Shown: positions 8,551 to 18,280, numbered from the stretch's first letter. The stretch: 64,000 nucleotides of DNA from Bacillus sp. MYb209 (GCF_002975175.1 NZ_PCNZ01000003.1:62001-126000); one strand, 5' to 3'. The notes: generated by a model from the letters alone, not told the origin. Numbers and translations are program-made.

Positions 8551-9349
8551 AAAATGGGTACCAGAAACTTTGGAATACATTCAGCTTTAAGTAAACTGCA
8601 ATAATCAAAATGATAATACCAACAAAAAGTGTGATGTAATCCTCCTTTTGTGCGTCCTTTGCATAGTACCACGTTCGTTTATCCTTCTTTCCAAACCCTC
8701 TTAAATCCATTGCATTTGAAACAGTATCAATCCTTTCTAATGAATGAATAATAAGTGGCCAAAAAATTAAAACACGGTTTTTCATACGAATCCACAAGCT
8801 CGCTTCTCCTTTTTCAAAAGGTACGCCTCTTGCTTCCTGTGCGTGTCTAATGATAATATATTCGGATTGAATACTTGGTATATAACGCAGTGCAATATTT
8901 ATTGCATATGTAATTTTATAAGGAACAGCAAATTTATTTAAGCTGCTTACAAATTCACTTGGATGAGTTGTATAAATAAAAAGAAGTGTAAATGGTAATA
9001 ACGTAAAATATTTCAATGAAAGTGTAGCTGCATAAAATAAAGTTTCATATGTAATTGTTGCATAACCTATATGAAAAAAAGAGGTATACGTTCCCGTTAA
9101 TTCCGATCCATGGGTGGGCGTAATGAAAAGAATCATAACGGAATTTAATAAACTAAATGTAAATATAACGCTGAAAATAACTATAATTTTACGCAATTGA
9201 ATTTTTGCAATTAAGAGGCCGATACATCCAATAATAAATAAAATTAGCAATATACGAAAATCAAAAAATAAAAAAGTAAGTGTCATACAAAATATAAATA
9301 AAGATAATTTAATTGCACCATCCATACGATGAAAATACGTATTATGCAT
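8549..9349 (-). CDS. ECF transporter transmembrane component EcfT
   Basis: Integral membrane coupling subunit (CbiQ/EcfT family) of an energy-coupling factor importer, about 266 aa with five to six membrane segments. It contains the coupling-helix arginine motifs of the family: an ARG in HAQEARGVPFEKGEAS and a second in AMDLRGFGKKDKRTW. These helices dock on the ATPases. The start at 9349 (MHNTYFHR) is chosen because GGAGGGAGG lies just upstream; an ATG eight codons earlier encodes the ribosome binding site itself. It overlaps the ATPase gene by eight bases, so the two are translationally coupled. Confidence 0.9.
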   Translation of the reverse strand: MHNTYFHRMDGAIKLSLFIFCMTLTFLFFDFRILLILFIIGCIGLLIAKIQLRKIIVIFSVIFTFSLLNSVMILFITPTHGSELTGTYTSFFHIGYATITYETLFYAATLSLKYFTLLPFTLLFIYTTHPSEFVSSLNKFAVPYKITYAINIALRYIPSIQSEYIIIRHAQEARGVPFEKGEASLWIRMKNRVLIFWPLIIHSLERIDTVSNAMDLRGFGKKDKRTWYYAKDAQKEDYITLFVGIIILIIAVYLKLNVFQSFWYPF

Positions 9350-11042
9350 ATTCCTCCCTCCTATTAGCCTCAATATAAAGTTTCACAAACTTTTCTGGAG
9401 TTGGAATTCCGCTTAATTTAGCTAGTTTTATTAATGAAATCGCCCGTAGATTAGCTCTTTGTAACGTTCCTTGATCCCCTAATACAGCGGATACAGTATT
9501 GTCCGCAATGATTTTCCCTTCATGCAGAACTACCGCTCGATCTGCGTATTCTAAAGCAAGATTCATATCGTGTGTGATAATAATAAAGGATATGCCTTTT
9601 TCAGCCAGTTTTCTAATAAACGACATAAACTGTTTGTAATGGTAATAATCTTGTCCAGCTGTCGGCTCATCTAATATAATAAGTTTCGGGTTTGTTATAA
9701 GTACAGATGCAATAGTAAGCCTCTTTTTTTGTCCGTAGCTTAATGCCTGAATTGGCCAGTTACGAAATGGGTATAATCCACAAATTCTTAAAGCTTTTTC
9801 GACTCTACTCTCAATCTCATCTTTAGAAACTTTTTTTAATTTTAATGAAAATGAAACTTCTTCTAAAACAGTGGGCTGTGTAATCATTTGATTTGGGTTT
9901 TGCATAACGTAAGAAATAACTTCCCCGCGTTTACGAATAGACCAAGAATTTATATTTTCTCCATCGAATGTTATTCTCCCATTCTTTGTTTTATTTATTC
10001 CTATAAGAGTATGAGCTAATGTCGATTTCCCTGCTCCATTATGACCCAATAACGCTACTATCTCTCCCTCTCCTATTGAAAGGTTGATATCTTCTAAGGC
10101 TGTATGTTTGTTATTGTACGTAAATGATAAATTTTCTATCTTGCATAAGGCTTTTTTAATATACGTGTTTTTAGATGACACTTGCTTCCACATCCAGTTC
10201 TTTAATAGGTTATGAACGCCTGCATTACGTAGATTTTCAATTGGAAATACCCCAACATTATTACTGTCAAAATTTAATTTCTTTAGAGCTTCTATATAAA
10301 TAGGCTCTCTTAGTCCGATATTTGGTAATATATTAGAATTTAGAATACTATCCGGTGAGCCAATCGCAATAACTTCTCCCTCATCTATTAAAATAATTTT
10401 ATCTAAATCAAGGTTTAAAATTTCTTCTATTCGATGTTCAATAATTAAAATTGTTCTATTATATTTCTCATGTATATTTTTAATGAGTTGTATAGTATTC
10501 AAACTACATGCAGGATCTAAATTAGCTAACGGTTCATCAAATAATAATATATCTGCATTTGTCGTTAGCAGACCTGCAAGAGAGACTGTCTGTTTTTGAC
10601 CTCCTGATAATTCATGTGGACTTTGTGCATGAAACTCCTGCATGCTTACCTTTTTTAAAGAATCCGTCACAATCTTTTTCATTTCTATTTGATTTACACA
10701 ATCGTTTTCTAATGCAAATGCTACATCCTCTTCGACAGTAAGGCCAATAAATTGCGAATCTTGATCTTGTAATATTGTTCCTACATGTTTACTCTGTTCA
10801 AAAATACTGCCTTCTCTCGGATCCTTTCCAGCTATTAAAATGTTACCAGTACTTATCCCTTCGTAAGAAAATGGGATTAGCCCATTTATACAATGAGCTA
10901 ATGTTGACTTCCCTGAACCACTTCGTCCAGCTATTAGCACTTTTTCCCCAGGATATATTTGAAATGTAATATCTTTTAAAGTAGGCTGCGTGGCATGCCT
11001 ATATTGAAAGGTAAATTGTTCAAAAGAAATAATTGGTTGCAT
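9342..11042 (-). CDS. ECF transporter double ATP-binding protein (YkoD-type EcfA-EcfA' fusion)
   Basis: Cytosolic ATPase of 566 aa with two complete ABC domains. The first has Walker A (GRSGSGKST), signature (LSGGQKQ) and Walker B (LLFDEP); the second has Walker A (GHNGAGKST), signature (LSYGQKKR) and Walker B (LIILDEP). Such fusions energise ECF importers together with EcfT and an S component, and both partners flank it here. A TTG at 11063 would overlap the upstream gene; ATG 11042 with AAAGGTAGGG at good spacing is preferred. The gap to the UPF0397 gene is ten bases, so the three genes form one operon under the SAM riboswitch. Confidence 0.92.
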   Translation of the reverse strand: MQPIISFEQFTFQYRHATQPTLKDITFQIYPGEKVLIAGRSGSGKSTLAHCINGLIPFSYEGISTGNILIAGKDPREGSIFEQSKHVGTILQDQDSQFIGLTVEEDVAFALENDCVNQIEMKKIVTDSLKKVSMQEFHAQSPHELSGGQKQTVSLAGLLTTNADILLFDEPLANLDPACSLNTIQLIKNIHEKYNRTILIIEHRIEEILNLDLDKIILIDEGEVIAIGSPDSILNSNILPNIGLREPIYIEALKKLNFDSNNVGVFPIENLRNAGVHNLLKNWMWKQVSSKNTYIKKALCKIENLSFTYNNKHTALEDINLSIGEGEIVALLGHNGAGKSTLAHTLIGINKTKNGRITFDGENINSWSIRKRGEVISYVMQNPNQMITQPTVLEEVSFSLKLKKVSKDEIESRVEKALRICGLYPFRNWPIQALSYGQKKRLTIASVLITNPKLIILDEPTAGQDYYHYKQFMSFIRKLAEKGISFIIITHDMNLALEYADRAVVLHEGKIIADNTVSAVLGDQGTLQRANLRAISLIKLAKLSGIPTPEKFVKLYIEANRREEYA

Positions 11043-11052
11043 GTATTCATCC

Positions 11053-11619
<567 letters not shown>

Positions 11620-11690
11620 TTATTCAACTTTTAATACTCTATATTTATTTTGAAAATGAATTATGCATCGACACTTTCTTTCTATACAAC

Positions 11691-11722
11691 AAAAAATGAC
11701 CTCTTAAATAAGAGGTCATTTT
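11691..11722 (-). terminator. Expression-platform terminator of the SAM riboswitch
   Basis: A strong hairpin (AAAATGACCTCTT / AAGAGGTCATTTT) followed by a T-run lies between the SAM aptamer and the UPF0397 gene. SAM binding should favour it and shut the ECF operon off. Confidence 0.85.
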
Positions 11723-11742
11723 CTTTCACGTACAAGAATCCC

Positions 11743-11854
11743 CTTATCTTTCAAAAGACACATAGTGTCCTCTGCGGAATTAGCACCTTCCTATGTAATT
11801 ACATAGGGGTTGCTGAGGCTTCATAGGGCCGTTCCCTCTACCTCTCTGGATAAG
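11743..11854 (-). promoter_or_regulatory. SAM-I (S-box) riboswitch aptamer
   Basis: On the minus strand the aptamer starts CTTATCCAGAGAGG and contains the conserved AGGGAACGGCCC, the P2/kink-turn region, GCCTCAGCAACC, and AAGGTGCTAATTCC. It closes with GAAAGATAAG, which pairs with the opening CTTATC (P1). This is the full S-box consensus. It controls the UPF0397-EcfA-EcfT operon and indicates repression when S-adenosylmethionine is plentiful. Confidence 0.95.
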
Positions 11855-12009
11855 TATGTATTTGTAATCTGTATTATGGCACTAACAATAAATAATTTCA
11901 ATACTTTTCTTACTATTTTTATTTTTCGGTAAATAGTTAATCTAAATCATTGTATTCTTATCGGAATTATGAAATAATGAATTCAAAATTGTTACGGGAG
12001 GAATGCATG

Positions 12010-12690
12010 ATGAAAGTAATTGGCTTAATTGGCGGACTAAGTTGGGAATCGACATCGTTATATTATAAACATATTAATACACTTACTCTCTCTCAATATG
12101 ATCAAAATGCGAAGCTTGTTTTATATAGCATGGACTTTAGGGAGGTAACTACATTATTGCAAAATCATCAATATGAAGAAGTGAAAAATGAATTAGTCAC
12201 AGTGGCAAAAAAGGTGGAAGGCTCTGGAGCTGAATGTTTACTAATGTGTTCTAATACTGTACATCTATTTGCTGAAGAAGTAGAGAATGCAATTTCAATA
12301 CCACTCCTTCATATTGGAGATGTAAGTGCAAAGAAAATGGTAGAACATAATATAAAACGTATTGGGCTTTTAGGGACGAAACAAACGATGGAACAAGACT
12401 TCTATAAATCACGACTAGCAAATTACAACATTGAGACAATTATCCCAAGTGAAGAAGATAGAACTTTTATTCATCATGTCATATTAAACGAATTAAGTAG
12501 AGGTATTATTTCACATGCATCAAAAGAAAAGCTATTACAAATCACAAATACATTAATTAAAAGCGGTGCTGAAGGAATACTACTTGGCTGTACAGAAATT
12601 CCTTTGCTCATTTCTCAAAACGACCTATCGATTCCTGTTTTTGATACTGCTTATTTACATGCGAATACTGCTGTACAATTTGCGGGTTAA
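12010..12690 (+). CDS. Aspartate/glutamate racemase family protein (RacX-like)
   Basis: A 226-aa cytosolic amino-acid racemase without cofactor. The two catalytic cysteines are in MCSNTVHLF and GCTEIPLL, the thiol pair of the Asp/Glu racemase superfamily, and the start MKVIGLIGGLSWEST is typical of the broad-specificity RacX branch that makes non-canonical D-amino acids. GGGAGG at 11996-12001 gives eight-base spacing to the ATG at 12010; an ATG three bases earlier is also possible. It is monocistronic with a hairpin just after the stop. The exact amino-acid substrate is unknown. Confidence 0.88.
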   Translation: MKVIGLIGGLSWESTSLYYKHINTLTLSQYDQNAKLVLYSMDFREVTTLLQNHQYEEVKNELVTVAKKVEGSGAECLLMCSNTVHLFAEEVENAISIPLLHIGDVSAKKMVEHNIKRIGLLGTKQTMEQDFYKSRLANYNIETIIPSEEDRTFIHHVILNELSRGIISHASKEKLLQITNTLIKSGAEGILLGCTEIPLLISQNDLSIPVFDTAYLHANTAVQFAG

Positions 12691-12693
12691 CAC

Positions 12694-12731
12694 TATATAA
12701 GCATAAAAGTGAGAGCCTCTATGCTTATATA
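12694..12731 (+). terminator. Hairpin after the racemase gene
   Basis: A 12-bp stem (TATATAAGCATA / TATGCTTATATA) with a 14-base loop. The T-run is weak, so the terminator function is likely but modest. Confidence 0.5.
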
Positions 12732-12743
12732 ATTTCAAAACTA

Positions 12744-12826
12744 TTTATCCCGCAAAAGCCCGATTGGTGTGGACTAATAATCAGTGGGGGATGAACAAAA
12801 CCCCACTGATTAAAGTTTCACTTTAT
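12744..12826 (+). repeat. bcr1-like dispersed repeat, internally deleted copy
   Basis: Begins TTTATCCCGC and ends AGTTTCACTTTAT, so it has TTTAT at both ends. From GCCCGATTGGTG to the right end it matches the 159-bp copy at 47528-47686 almost base for base, but about 75 bases of the left half are missing. Both copies have the same orientation. TTTAT-flanked repeats of about 155 bp are known from the B. cereus group as bcr1; assignment to that family is from memory. Confidence 0.7.
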
Positions 12827-12990
12827 TTAAAAGTGTATCAATGACTGCAATTGCTTTTTTTGAGCCACCACAATCTAAAAAACTATCATTAAGTTTTCGT
12901 ATGCCATGTTTATATTTTTCATTTAAAAGAACTTCATTTTCTTTTATTAAGTATACAGTTATTATTACAGATAAACTTCCCCTAAAAGAC
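12810..12990 (-). pseudogene. 3' remnant of a macrolide-type (MGT/YjiC) glycosyltransferase
   Basis: An open frame on the minus strand reads ...KENEVLLNEKYKHGIRKL, then NDSFLDCGGSKKAIAVI, then DTLLNKVKL-stop. This resembles the C-terminal helix region of MGT-family UDP-glycosyltransferases (a Gly-Gly-x-x-Lys-Ala-Ile pattern). The rest of the gene is absent, with stops in the other frames upstream. Its stop codon (12810-12812) lies inside the bcr1-like element, whose insertion replaced the natural end. Only a decayed tail remains, with no start or ribosome binding site. Confidence 0.55.
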
Positions 12991-13040
12991 CTAAGACTCT
13001 TGCCAATTTAGATTGATAAATAATTGTCAGTCATCAATAT

Positions 13041-13069
13041 AAAAAAGGCATCTACAAAAGTAGATGCCT
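13041..13069 (-). terminator. Terminator of the signal peptidase gene
   Basis: Stem AGGCATCTAC / GTAGATGCCT with an AAAA loop, followed on the minus strand by TTTTTT. A second small hairpin (ACAAGCC / GGCTTGT) lies at 13103-13120. Confidence 0.75.
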
Positions 13070-13187
13070 AGCTGTGATAAGGAGTGTTCAGTGAGGTAAG
13101 GTACAAGCCTTTTGGCTTGTCCTATGCTATCAATATATGTATTTATTTATAAAAGGTGAATACTTAATAGAATTATTTTGTACGAAA

Positions 13188-13717
13188 TTACTTTATCCGT
13201 TTTATTTGATCAAACGGATAATATACCATTTCTACTTTACCTATTACATTTGATTCATCAATAAGTCCGAGCGTATTCCTACTATCTTTACTACGATTAC
13301 GATTATCTCCTAATACAAACAATTTATGTGAGGGTACTTTTATTTCTGGAAAGTTTGAAAAACGATTTGATATTTGTAACACATCTAACTTTATATACGA
13401 CTCAACTTGTTTCTTTCCATTTATATATACTACATCATTTTTTAGCAGTATTTTATCCCCCGGTAATCCAATAATTCGTTTCACATAGTATGTAGGCTCA
13501 TTTTCTTTTTTATTATCACTACATCTCCATGATGAAAGGAAGATAAATATACACTAACTTTATTAACTAGTATACGATCTTTTTCATTTAAAGTTGGTTG
13601 CATTGAAATTCCTTCTACCATGCAAAATAAAAAGGATTTATTTATTAAAATAAGCGCTCCAATCACTAAAATAAAGATGCATAGTTTCCCAAAACATTTA
13701 TATATAAACCGATTCAT
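13188..13717 (-). pseudogene. Signal peptidase I split by a frameshift at a slippery A AAA AAG
   Basis: Type I signal peptidase of about 176 aa that would cleave Sec signal peptides outside the membrane. The first frame (from ATG 13717, site GAGGT) holds the membrane anchor and catalytic Ser in GISMQPTL. The second frame holds the catalytic Lys in KRIIGLPGD and the GDNR box (VLGDNRNRSKDSR). The frames meet at 13505-13511, where the minus strand reads A AAA AAG in the upstream frame. A one-base backward slip gives a continuous VIIKKENEPTYYVKRIIGLPGD-type sequence. Every family motif is intact, so either a homopolymer insertion recently broke the gene, a sequencing error is present, or the ribosome or polymerase slips. 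Confidence 0.75.
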
Positions 13718-13749
13718 ACATACCTCATTTCTAATCTATACATATGTAA

Positions 13750-13785
13750 AAACGTCTCTAGTTCATTTAAATACTAGAGACGTTT
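13750..13785 (-). terminator. Terminator of the PBP gene
   Basis: A 13-bp perfect stem (AAACGTCTCTAGT and complement) followed by TTTTT on the minus strand, nine bases past the PBP stop. Confidence 0.85.
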
Positions 13786-13793
13786 CAAATTTT

Positions 13794-15920
13794 CTAATCC
13801 TCTTTTGAATTATCTACTTTTGTAGCTTCACCACTTAACCTCTGGTTCTTTAATTCGAAATAAGCATCTAAAACATCTTTTCCAATATCAGAGTTAATAC
13901 CCGATTTATCATTTATAACCCATGGTACAACAACAGAAAATGCTACTTCTGGATCATCATAAGGCGCATATCCCGCTAATGTTAAATTATAGCATTCTCT
14001 ACGTTCACCTTTATCATTTCTGCCAATATTACTTTCTCCACCATATACAGTCTGTGCGGTTCCTGTTTTACCAGCAGGTTTATATGGTGCTTTTTGGAAC
14101 GCCCTTACTCCCGTTCCATCCCCTTCTTGGAAAACCCTTCTAAACCCTTCTTTTACTTGATTTATATAATCCTCTTTCATATCCACTCTATTTAAAACAA
14201 CTGGTTCTATTGATTGCACCACTTTGCCGATTTCATCTTTCTGCACGGTTTGTTCTCTAATCTCTTGAACAATTTGTGGTTTCATACGATACCCACCATT
14301 TGCAATAGTAGAAATATATTGTGCAAGCTGAAGTGGTGTATACGTATCATACTGACCAATGGAAAAGTCTAATAAGAAACCAGGCTGATTATCTTTTCTC
14401 CCTATTTGTCCAGCTGTTTCATTCGGTAAATCAATGCCCGTTGGAACACCTAAACCGAATTGCCTGAAATAATATCTCATTTTATCAAAGTATTCTTGTT
14501 TAATATCTAGTGAACTATTTCTAACATAATCCACACCTGCAATTTTTAATGCTGTGTTAAACATATAGACGTTAGAAGAAACTTGTAAAGCTCTTAGATC
14601 ATCAATATTTCCGAATTCTTTCCAAGACTTTTTCTCCTTAGTTCCTTTGAATTTCATAGGTGCGTCATAAAAGTATGTACCTGGTGTTATAGCTTTTGTT
14701 TCAAACCCTGTTAACACTGTCGCACCTTTCACAGTTGATCCAAGCTCATATGAACTTGTCATCGTGCCTAAAGCGTAATCTTCAACTTCAGTTTTCCCGT
14801 CTTTTTCTACTAACTTTTTCCCAGCCATTGATAATACTTGACCATTTTTCGGATTTATCATTACAACGAAAGCACGGTCCAACATCGATTCTGAACCTTT
14901 GTATGCCTTTAATATTTTTTCTATGCTCTCTTCAACTTTTTTCTGTAATTCCATATCTATTGTTAAAGTTAAATTCTTGCCGCTTTTCCCTTCGGAAACT
15001 GTTTCCGTTCTAATCGTATTACCTTGTTTATCAGCAAGACTTCTTACTTCTTTCTTCGTACCATGAAGTACATCTTCATATTGTTGTTCGATGTAACTTT
15101 TCCCGACCCGATCATTCCGGCTATAATCACGCACTAAATAATAATCTAATCGTTCACGTGGTAATCCTTCATCAGCATTCGAAACATTTCCAAGTACCGA
15201 GCGGAATAAACCATCATTAACATAGAAACGCTCCCAATCAACTGATGCATCTACCCCTGGGAGGTTTGCTAAGTTTTCACTAATCACAGTATATTCCTTT
15301 TCACTAACATCTTTTTTAATAATTTGAGGTGCCATTTGAAATCCTGAAGTCATTTTACTTTTAATAGCCAACACTTCTATATCTTGAGCTGTTAATTCTT
15401 GAAGGTTTTTATCTGAAACTCGTTTTCTCTTTAACTCTTCAGTTTTTTTATCTAGCTCTTTTCCGGCAATATCATTTTCTCTAAACTTATCTATTTCTTT
15501 TTTAGATACTAAGTTTTGAGCAACTTTTGGATTTAATTGCATCCAAAAATCTTTCTTATCTGTCTCGGTTAACTTATCTATATCTTCTTGCGGCATTTCA
15601 ATTATTTCTGCAAGTTGTCTCGCAGTTTTTAACATATCTTCCGACTTTACACCTTTCATCTTCGTATATGTAATTGTACGTAAAGATTTATTATCAACAA
15701 CTGGCTTACCTTCACGATCATAAATTTTCCCGCGTGGTACTGTAAGATTAACTGTTGCATTTTCCCTCTTCTCTACTTCATTTTTATATGTTTCTCCATC
15801 GAAAATTTGCACTTTACCTAACTGGATTATAATTCCAGAAAATAATAAAAACACACAAAAGAATAAAATATTTAACCGTATTGGTATTGGCCGACCGTTC
15901 TTCTTTTTTTGCTTTTTCAC
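13794..15920 (-). CDS. Class B penicillin-binding protein, PbpA/PBP2-like transpeptidase
   Basis: Bitopic transpeptidase of 708 aa, with a basic cytoplasmic start, a membrane segment near 17-36, a long pedestal/dimerisation region and a C-terminal transpeptidase domain. All three catalytic motifs are present: STVK (Ser395, Lys398), SSN (448-450) and KTG (618-620). The overall plan resembles the elongation-specific PbpA/PbpH group. The start is GTG at 15920 behind AGGGAGGAG. A 15-bp perfect dyad lies 37 bases upstream and may be a control site. No adjacent rodA-like partner is present, so it may be an accessory PBP. Confidence 0.92.
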   Translation of the reverse strand: MKKQKKKNGRPIPIRLNILFFCVFLLFSGIIIQLGKVQIFDGETYKNEVEKRENATVNLTVPRGKIYDREGKPVVDNKSLRTITYTKMKGVKSEDMLKTARQLAEIIEMPQEDIDKLTETDKKDFWMQLNPKVAQNLVSKKEIDKFRENDIAGKELDKKTEELKRKRVSDKNLQELTAQDIEVLAIKSKMTSGFQMAPQIIKKDVSEKEYTVISENLANLPGVDASVDWERFYVNDGLFRSVLGNVSNADEGLPRERLDYYLVRDYSRNDRVGKSYIEQQYEDVLHGTKKEVRSLADKQGNTIRTETVSEGKSGKNLTLTIDMELQKKVEESIEKILKAYKGSESMLDRAFVVMINPKNGQVLSMAGKKLVEKDGKTEVEDYALGTMTSSYELGSTVKGATVLTGFETKAITPGTYFYDAPMKFKGTKEKKSWKEFGNIDDLRALQVSSNVYMFNTALKIAGVDYVRNSSLDIKQEYFDKMRYYFRQFGLGVPTGIDLPNETAGQIGRKDNQPGFLLDFSIGQYDTYTPLQLAQYISTIANGGYRMKPQIVQEIREQTVQKDEIGKVVQSIEPVVLNRVDMKEDYINQVKEGFRRVFQEGDGTGVRAFQKAPYKPAGKTGTAQTVYGGESNIGRNDKGERRECYNLTLAGYAPYDDPEVAFSVVVPWVINDKSGINSDIGKDVLDAYFELKNQRLSGEATKVDNSKED

Positions 15921-15956
15921 CTTGTTATAATCTCCTCCCTACATCACTTTCGTTTC

Positions 15957-15993
15957 ATTACTTACTATATGTAGTCTCCATATAGTAAGTAAT
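15957..15993. promoter_or_regulatory. Perfect 15-bp dyad upstream of the PBP gene
   Basis: ATTACTTACTATATG is followed by a seven-base loop and its exact reverse complement. It lies 37 bases upstream of the PBP start and has no T-run after it on the PBP strand, so an operator or mRNA leader hairpin is more likely than a terminator. A second, looser dyad (TTTTAAACATTA / TAATGTTTAAAA) sits at 16000-16042. Confidence 0.5.
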
Positions 15994-16100
15994 ATTATTT
16001 TTTAAACATTACGTTGTATGAATATTAATATAATGTTTAAAACTTAATAGAAATTTAAGCAATGGTAAAGAAAAGGTAAAGTTTACTAAATAAAGTTTAA

Positions 16101-16156
16101 AAATACGCAATAACAAAGGGCTTAGTTTTCACTAAGCCCTTTGTTATTGCGTATTT
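16101..16156 (-). terminator. Terminator of the PAS kinase gene
   Basis: A 25-bp perfect stem (16101-16125 with 16132-16156) and six-base loop immediately after the kinase stop. Confidence 0.8.
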
Positions 16157-16169
16157 AATTATTTACGAG

Positions 16170-17948
16170 TTATATAGAGCGTATTGTTACGGATCTATCT
16201 TCACTCTTTGATATGGACGGTTCATTTTGAAATTTTGGTAAGTAAATTGTTACAGTTGTCCCGACACCAACATCACTCATAATACTAATAGTCCCATGGT
16301 GACTTTCAATGATTTTATAACTTAGCATTAATCCGATTCCTGTTCCTTTTTCTTTCGTACTATAAAAAGGTTCACCCAATCTCTTAATTCTTTCTTCTGG
16401 TATCCCTATTCCTTCGTCTACTACATCTATTATGATACCGCCTTCATTCATTTCTTTAATATGAATTGAAATCTTCCCACCATCTGGCATCGCTTCAATT
16501 GAATTTTGCAAAATATTAATAAATACTTGTTTTAATTGATTTTCAGAGCATTCAATAATCATCTCTTTGGAATCTGTAAATAACTCAACTTGAATATTTG
16601 TCATAATTGCTTTTGTGTTAATTAACGACACAACATTTTTAAATATTTGACAAATATTTTTCTTCTCAGTAGGGATTTTATCTGTTTTAGCAATCGACAA
16701 AAATTCCTGAAGGATTGCTTCAATTCTCTCGATTTCAGAAAGCATAAGATTAAAATATTTTTCTTGATCCTCTTTGTTAATTTGGAATAATTGTATAAAT
16801 CCTTTTATTACAGTTAAAGGGTTCCTCACTTCATGTGCTACTCCAGCTGCTAATTGACCAATAGCTGCAAGTGTATCTGATTTATTTAGCAATTCTTCTG
16901 TCTTTTTCCGCTCTGTAACATCGCGTACAATAATCATAATTTTGTCTTGCAATAATGGTAAACATCTAGCTTCAAAAAAATCGATACTTCCATTAAGTGT
17001 CAGTGGATACTCAACAATTACTGTAGATTCTTTCTCTTTTACTTGACGAATTGCTTCTCGAAATTGCTGTGCTACTGGAGATGGTAATACTTCGTAAAAC
17101 TTTTTTCCCATAAAAGTTTCTGCGGGTACGTAAAATTTTGTAGGGGATCCTGCTTTATATTCTATAATTGTTCCATCAGCTTCTGTTAAAAAACATAAAT
17201 CTGGTAAAGCTTTAAAAATCAATTCCAATTCAGAAGTTTGTTGTTTTAGCTGCTCTTCAATTGCTTTTAAATGTGTAATATCTACACCAACAGCCCAGTA
17301 GCTAAATCCTGTCACAGGAAAATCGTCTGAAATGTTGGACCACATTATCGTTTTGATTTCACCGTTTTTACATGTTAAACGCATTTCCCAATCTCTAAAA
17401 TTTTTTCCGTGTGTTAAAAATTTCTTCTGTATTTGATGACGATAGTTATGATCGGGATATAATATTCGAAGTGCATTTGGGTTCCCAATAATTTCTTCGG
17501 CTTTATAACCGGTTACAATTTCACATTCACGATTCCATAAAACAAAATCTCCATTATAATCTAGCGCATCAACCATAACAGGCATGTTTTGTAAAATCAT
17601 AAATAATTCCGCTTCTTTTCGAGAGAGTAAATTATTATTTTTCCTTTGAATAGCATTTGCAGCTCCATCTATAATAAGATTCGAAAGCATTTCAAAGTAT
17701 TTTTGACAATTGAAAATTTCACTTTTTTTAGACCACACAACAAAAGACCCTAAATGTTGATTGTATAAGAAAATGGGGATTTCTACCTTTGGAAGTTTAC
17801 TCTTTTTCACTTCATTTATTCCGAATGAAAAAACACATTCTTTTTCAGCATCAAGAAGTTGATGTGATATATTTGTCAATTTATAAAATTGTTCTGCCAT
17901 GGTTTCTATTGTATTCACATCAATGAGTTCCATTAGCCGCGCATTCAT
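16170..17948 (-). CDS. PAS-domain sensor histidine kinase, sporulation-kinase type
   Basis: Soluble histidine kinase of 592 aa with no membrane segment. The N-terminal 100 residues resemble a small ligand-sensing module (PocR-like, tentative). Two PAS domains follow (about 115-235, with WNRECEIVTGY and WEMRLTCKNGE; about 240-355), then HisKA with GVAHEVRNPLTVIKGF and HATPase with NSIEAMPDGG, DEGIGIP and GTGIGLMLSY. The HEVRNPLTVIKGF box is shared with the KinB-like kinase at 7 kb and is typical of kinases feeding the sporulation phosphorelay. No response regulator is adjacent. ATG 17948 has GAGGTG at eight bases. Confidence 0.88.
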   Translation of the reverse strand: MNARLMELIDVNTIETMAEQFYKLTNISHQLLDAEKECVFSFGINEVKKSKLPKVEIPIFLYNQHLGSFVVWSKKSEIFNCQKYFEMLSNLIIDGAANAIQRKNNNLLSRKEAELFMILQNMPVMVDALDYNGDFVLWNRECEIVTGYKAEEIIGNPNALRILYPDHNYRHQIQKKFLTHGKNFRDWEMRLTCKNGEIKTIMWSNISDDFPVTGFSYWAVGVDITHLKAIEEQLKQQTSELELIFKALPDLCFLTEADGTIIEYKAGSPTKFYVPAETFMGKKFYEVLPSPVAQQFREAIRQVKEKESTVIVEYPLTLNGSIDFFEARCLPLLQDKIMIIVRDVTERKKTEELLNKSDTLAAIGQLAAGVAHEVRNPLTVIKGFIQLFQINKEDQEKYFNLMLSEIERIEAILQEFLSIAKTDKIPTEKKNICQIFKNVVSLINTKAIMTNIQVELFTDSKEMIIECSENQLKQVFINILQNSIEAMPDGGKISIHIKEMNEGGIIIDVVDEGIGIPEERIKRLGEPFYSTKEKGTGIGLMLSYKIIESHHGTISIMSDVGVGTTVTIYLPKFQNEPSISKSEDRSVTIRSI

Positions 17949-18280
17949 TCTTTTTTCACCTCTATATGTAAATTTAATACCAGTTTAAAATTCATACTTC
18001 TCCATTATACGAATAATGTCCGTACAGGTATATAGTGATAGCATAATTATTCAAATAAATTTTATTTTTCAATTAAAAATAAAAAATATCCAGCGCATTA
18101 AAATGCAAAATATATAGAAAGTTCATAAAAAAATCATAAATAATATGAAGAATTTAAACATTTATACCAATATATTCTATATAATAAAGTGTAATAAGGC
18201 TTCTATGAATCTCATAGAATACCTTACCCCTAATAAAAAAGTAAAAAAGAATCCAAATAGGATTCTTTTTTACTTTTTTA
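17949..18280. other. Intergenic region, no gene seen
   Basis: AT-rich stretch that should hold the PAS kinase promoter. The only structures are a small hairpin (TTCTATGA / TCATAGAA, 18201-18219) and the terminator at 18235-18279. No ribosome binding site with a convincing frame was found. Confidence 0.6.
18235..18279 (-). terminator. Terminator of the HAD phosphatase gene
   Basis: A 20-bp A/T-tailed stem centred on AGAATCC / GGATTCT with loop AAATA; T-runs on both strands would let it work in either direction. Confidence 0.8.
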
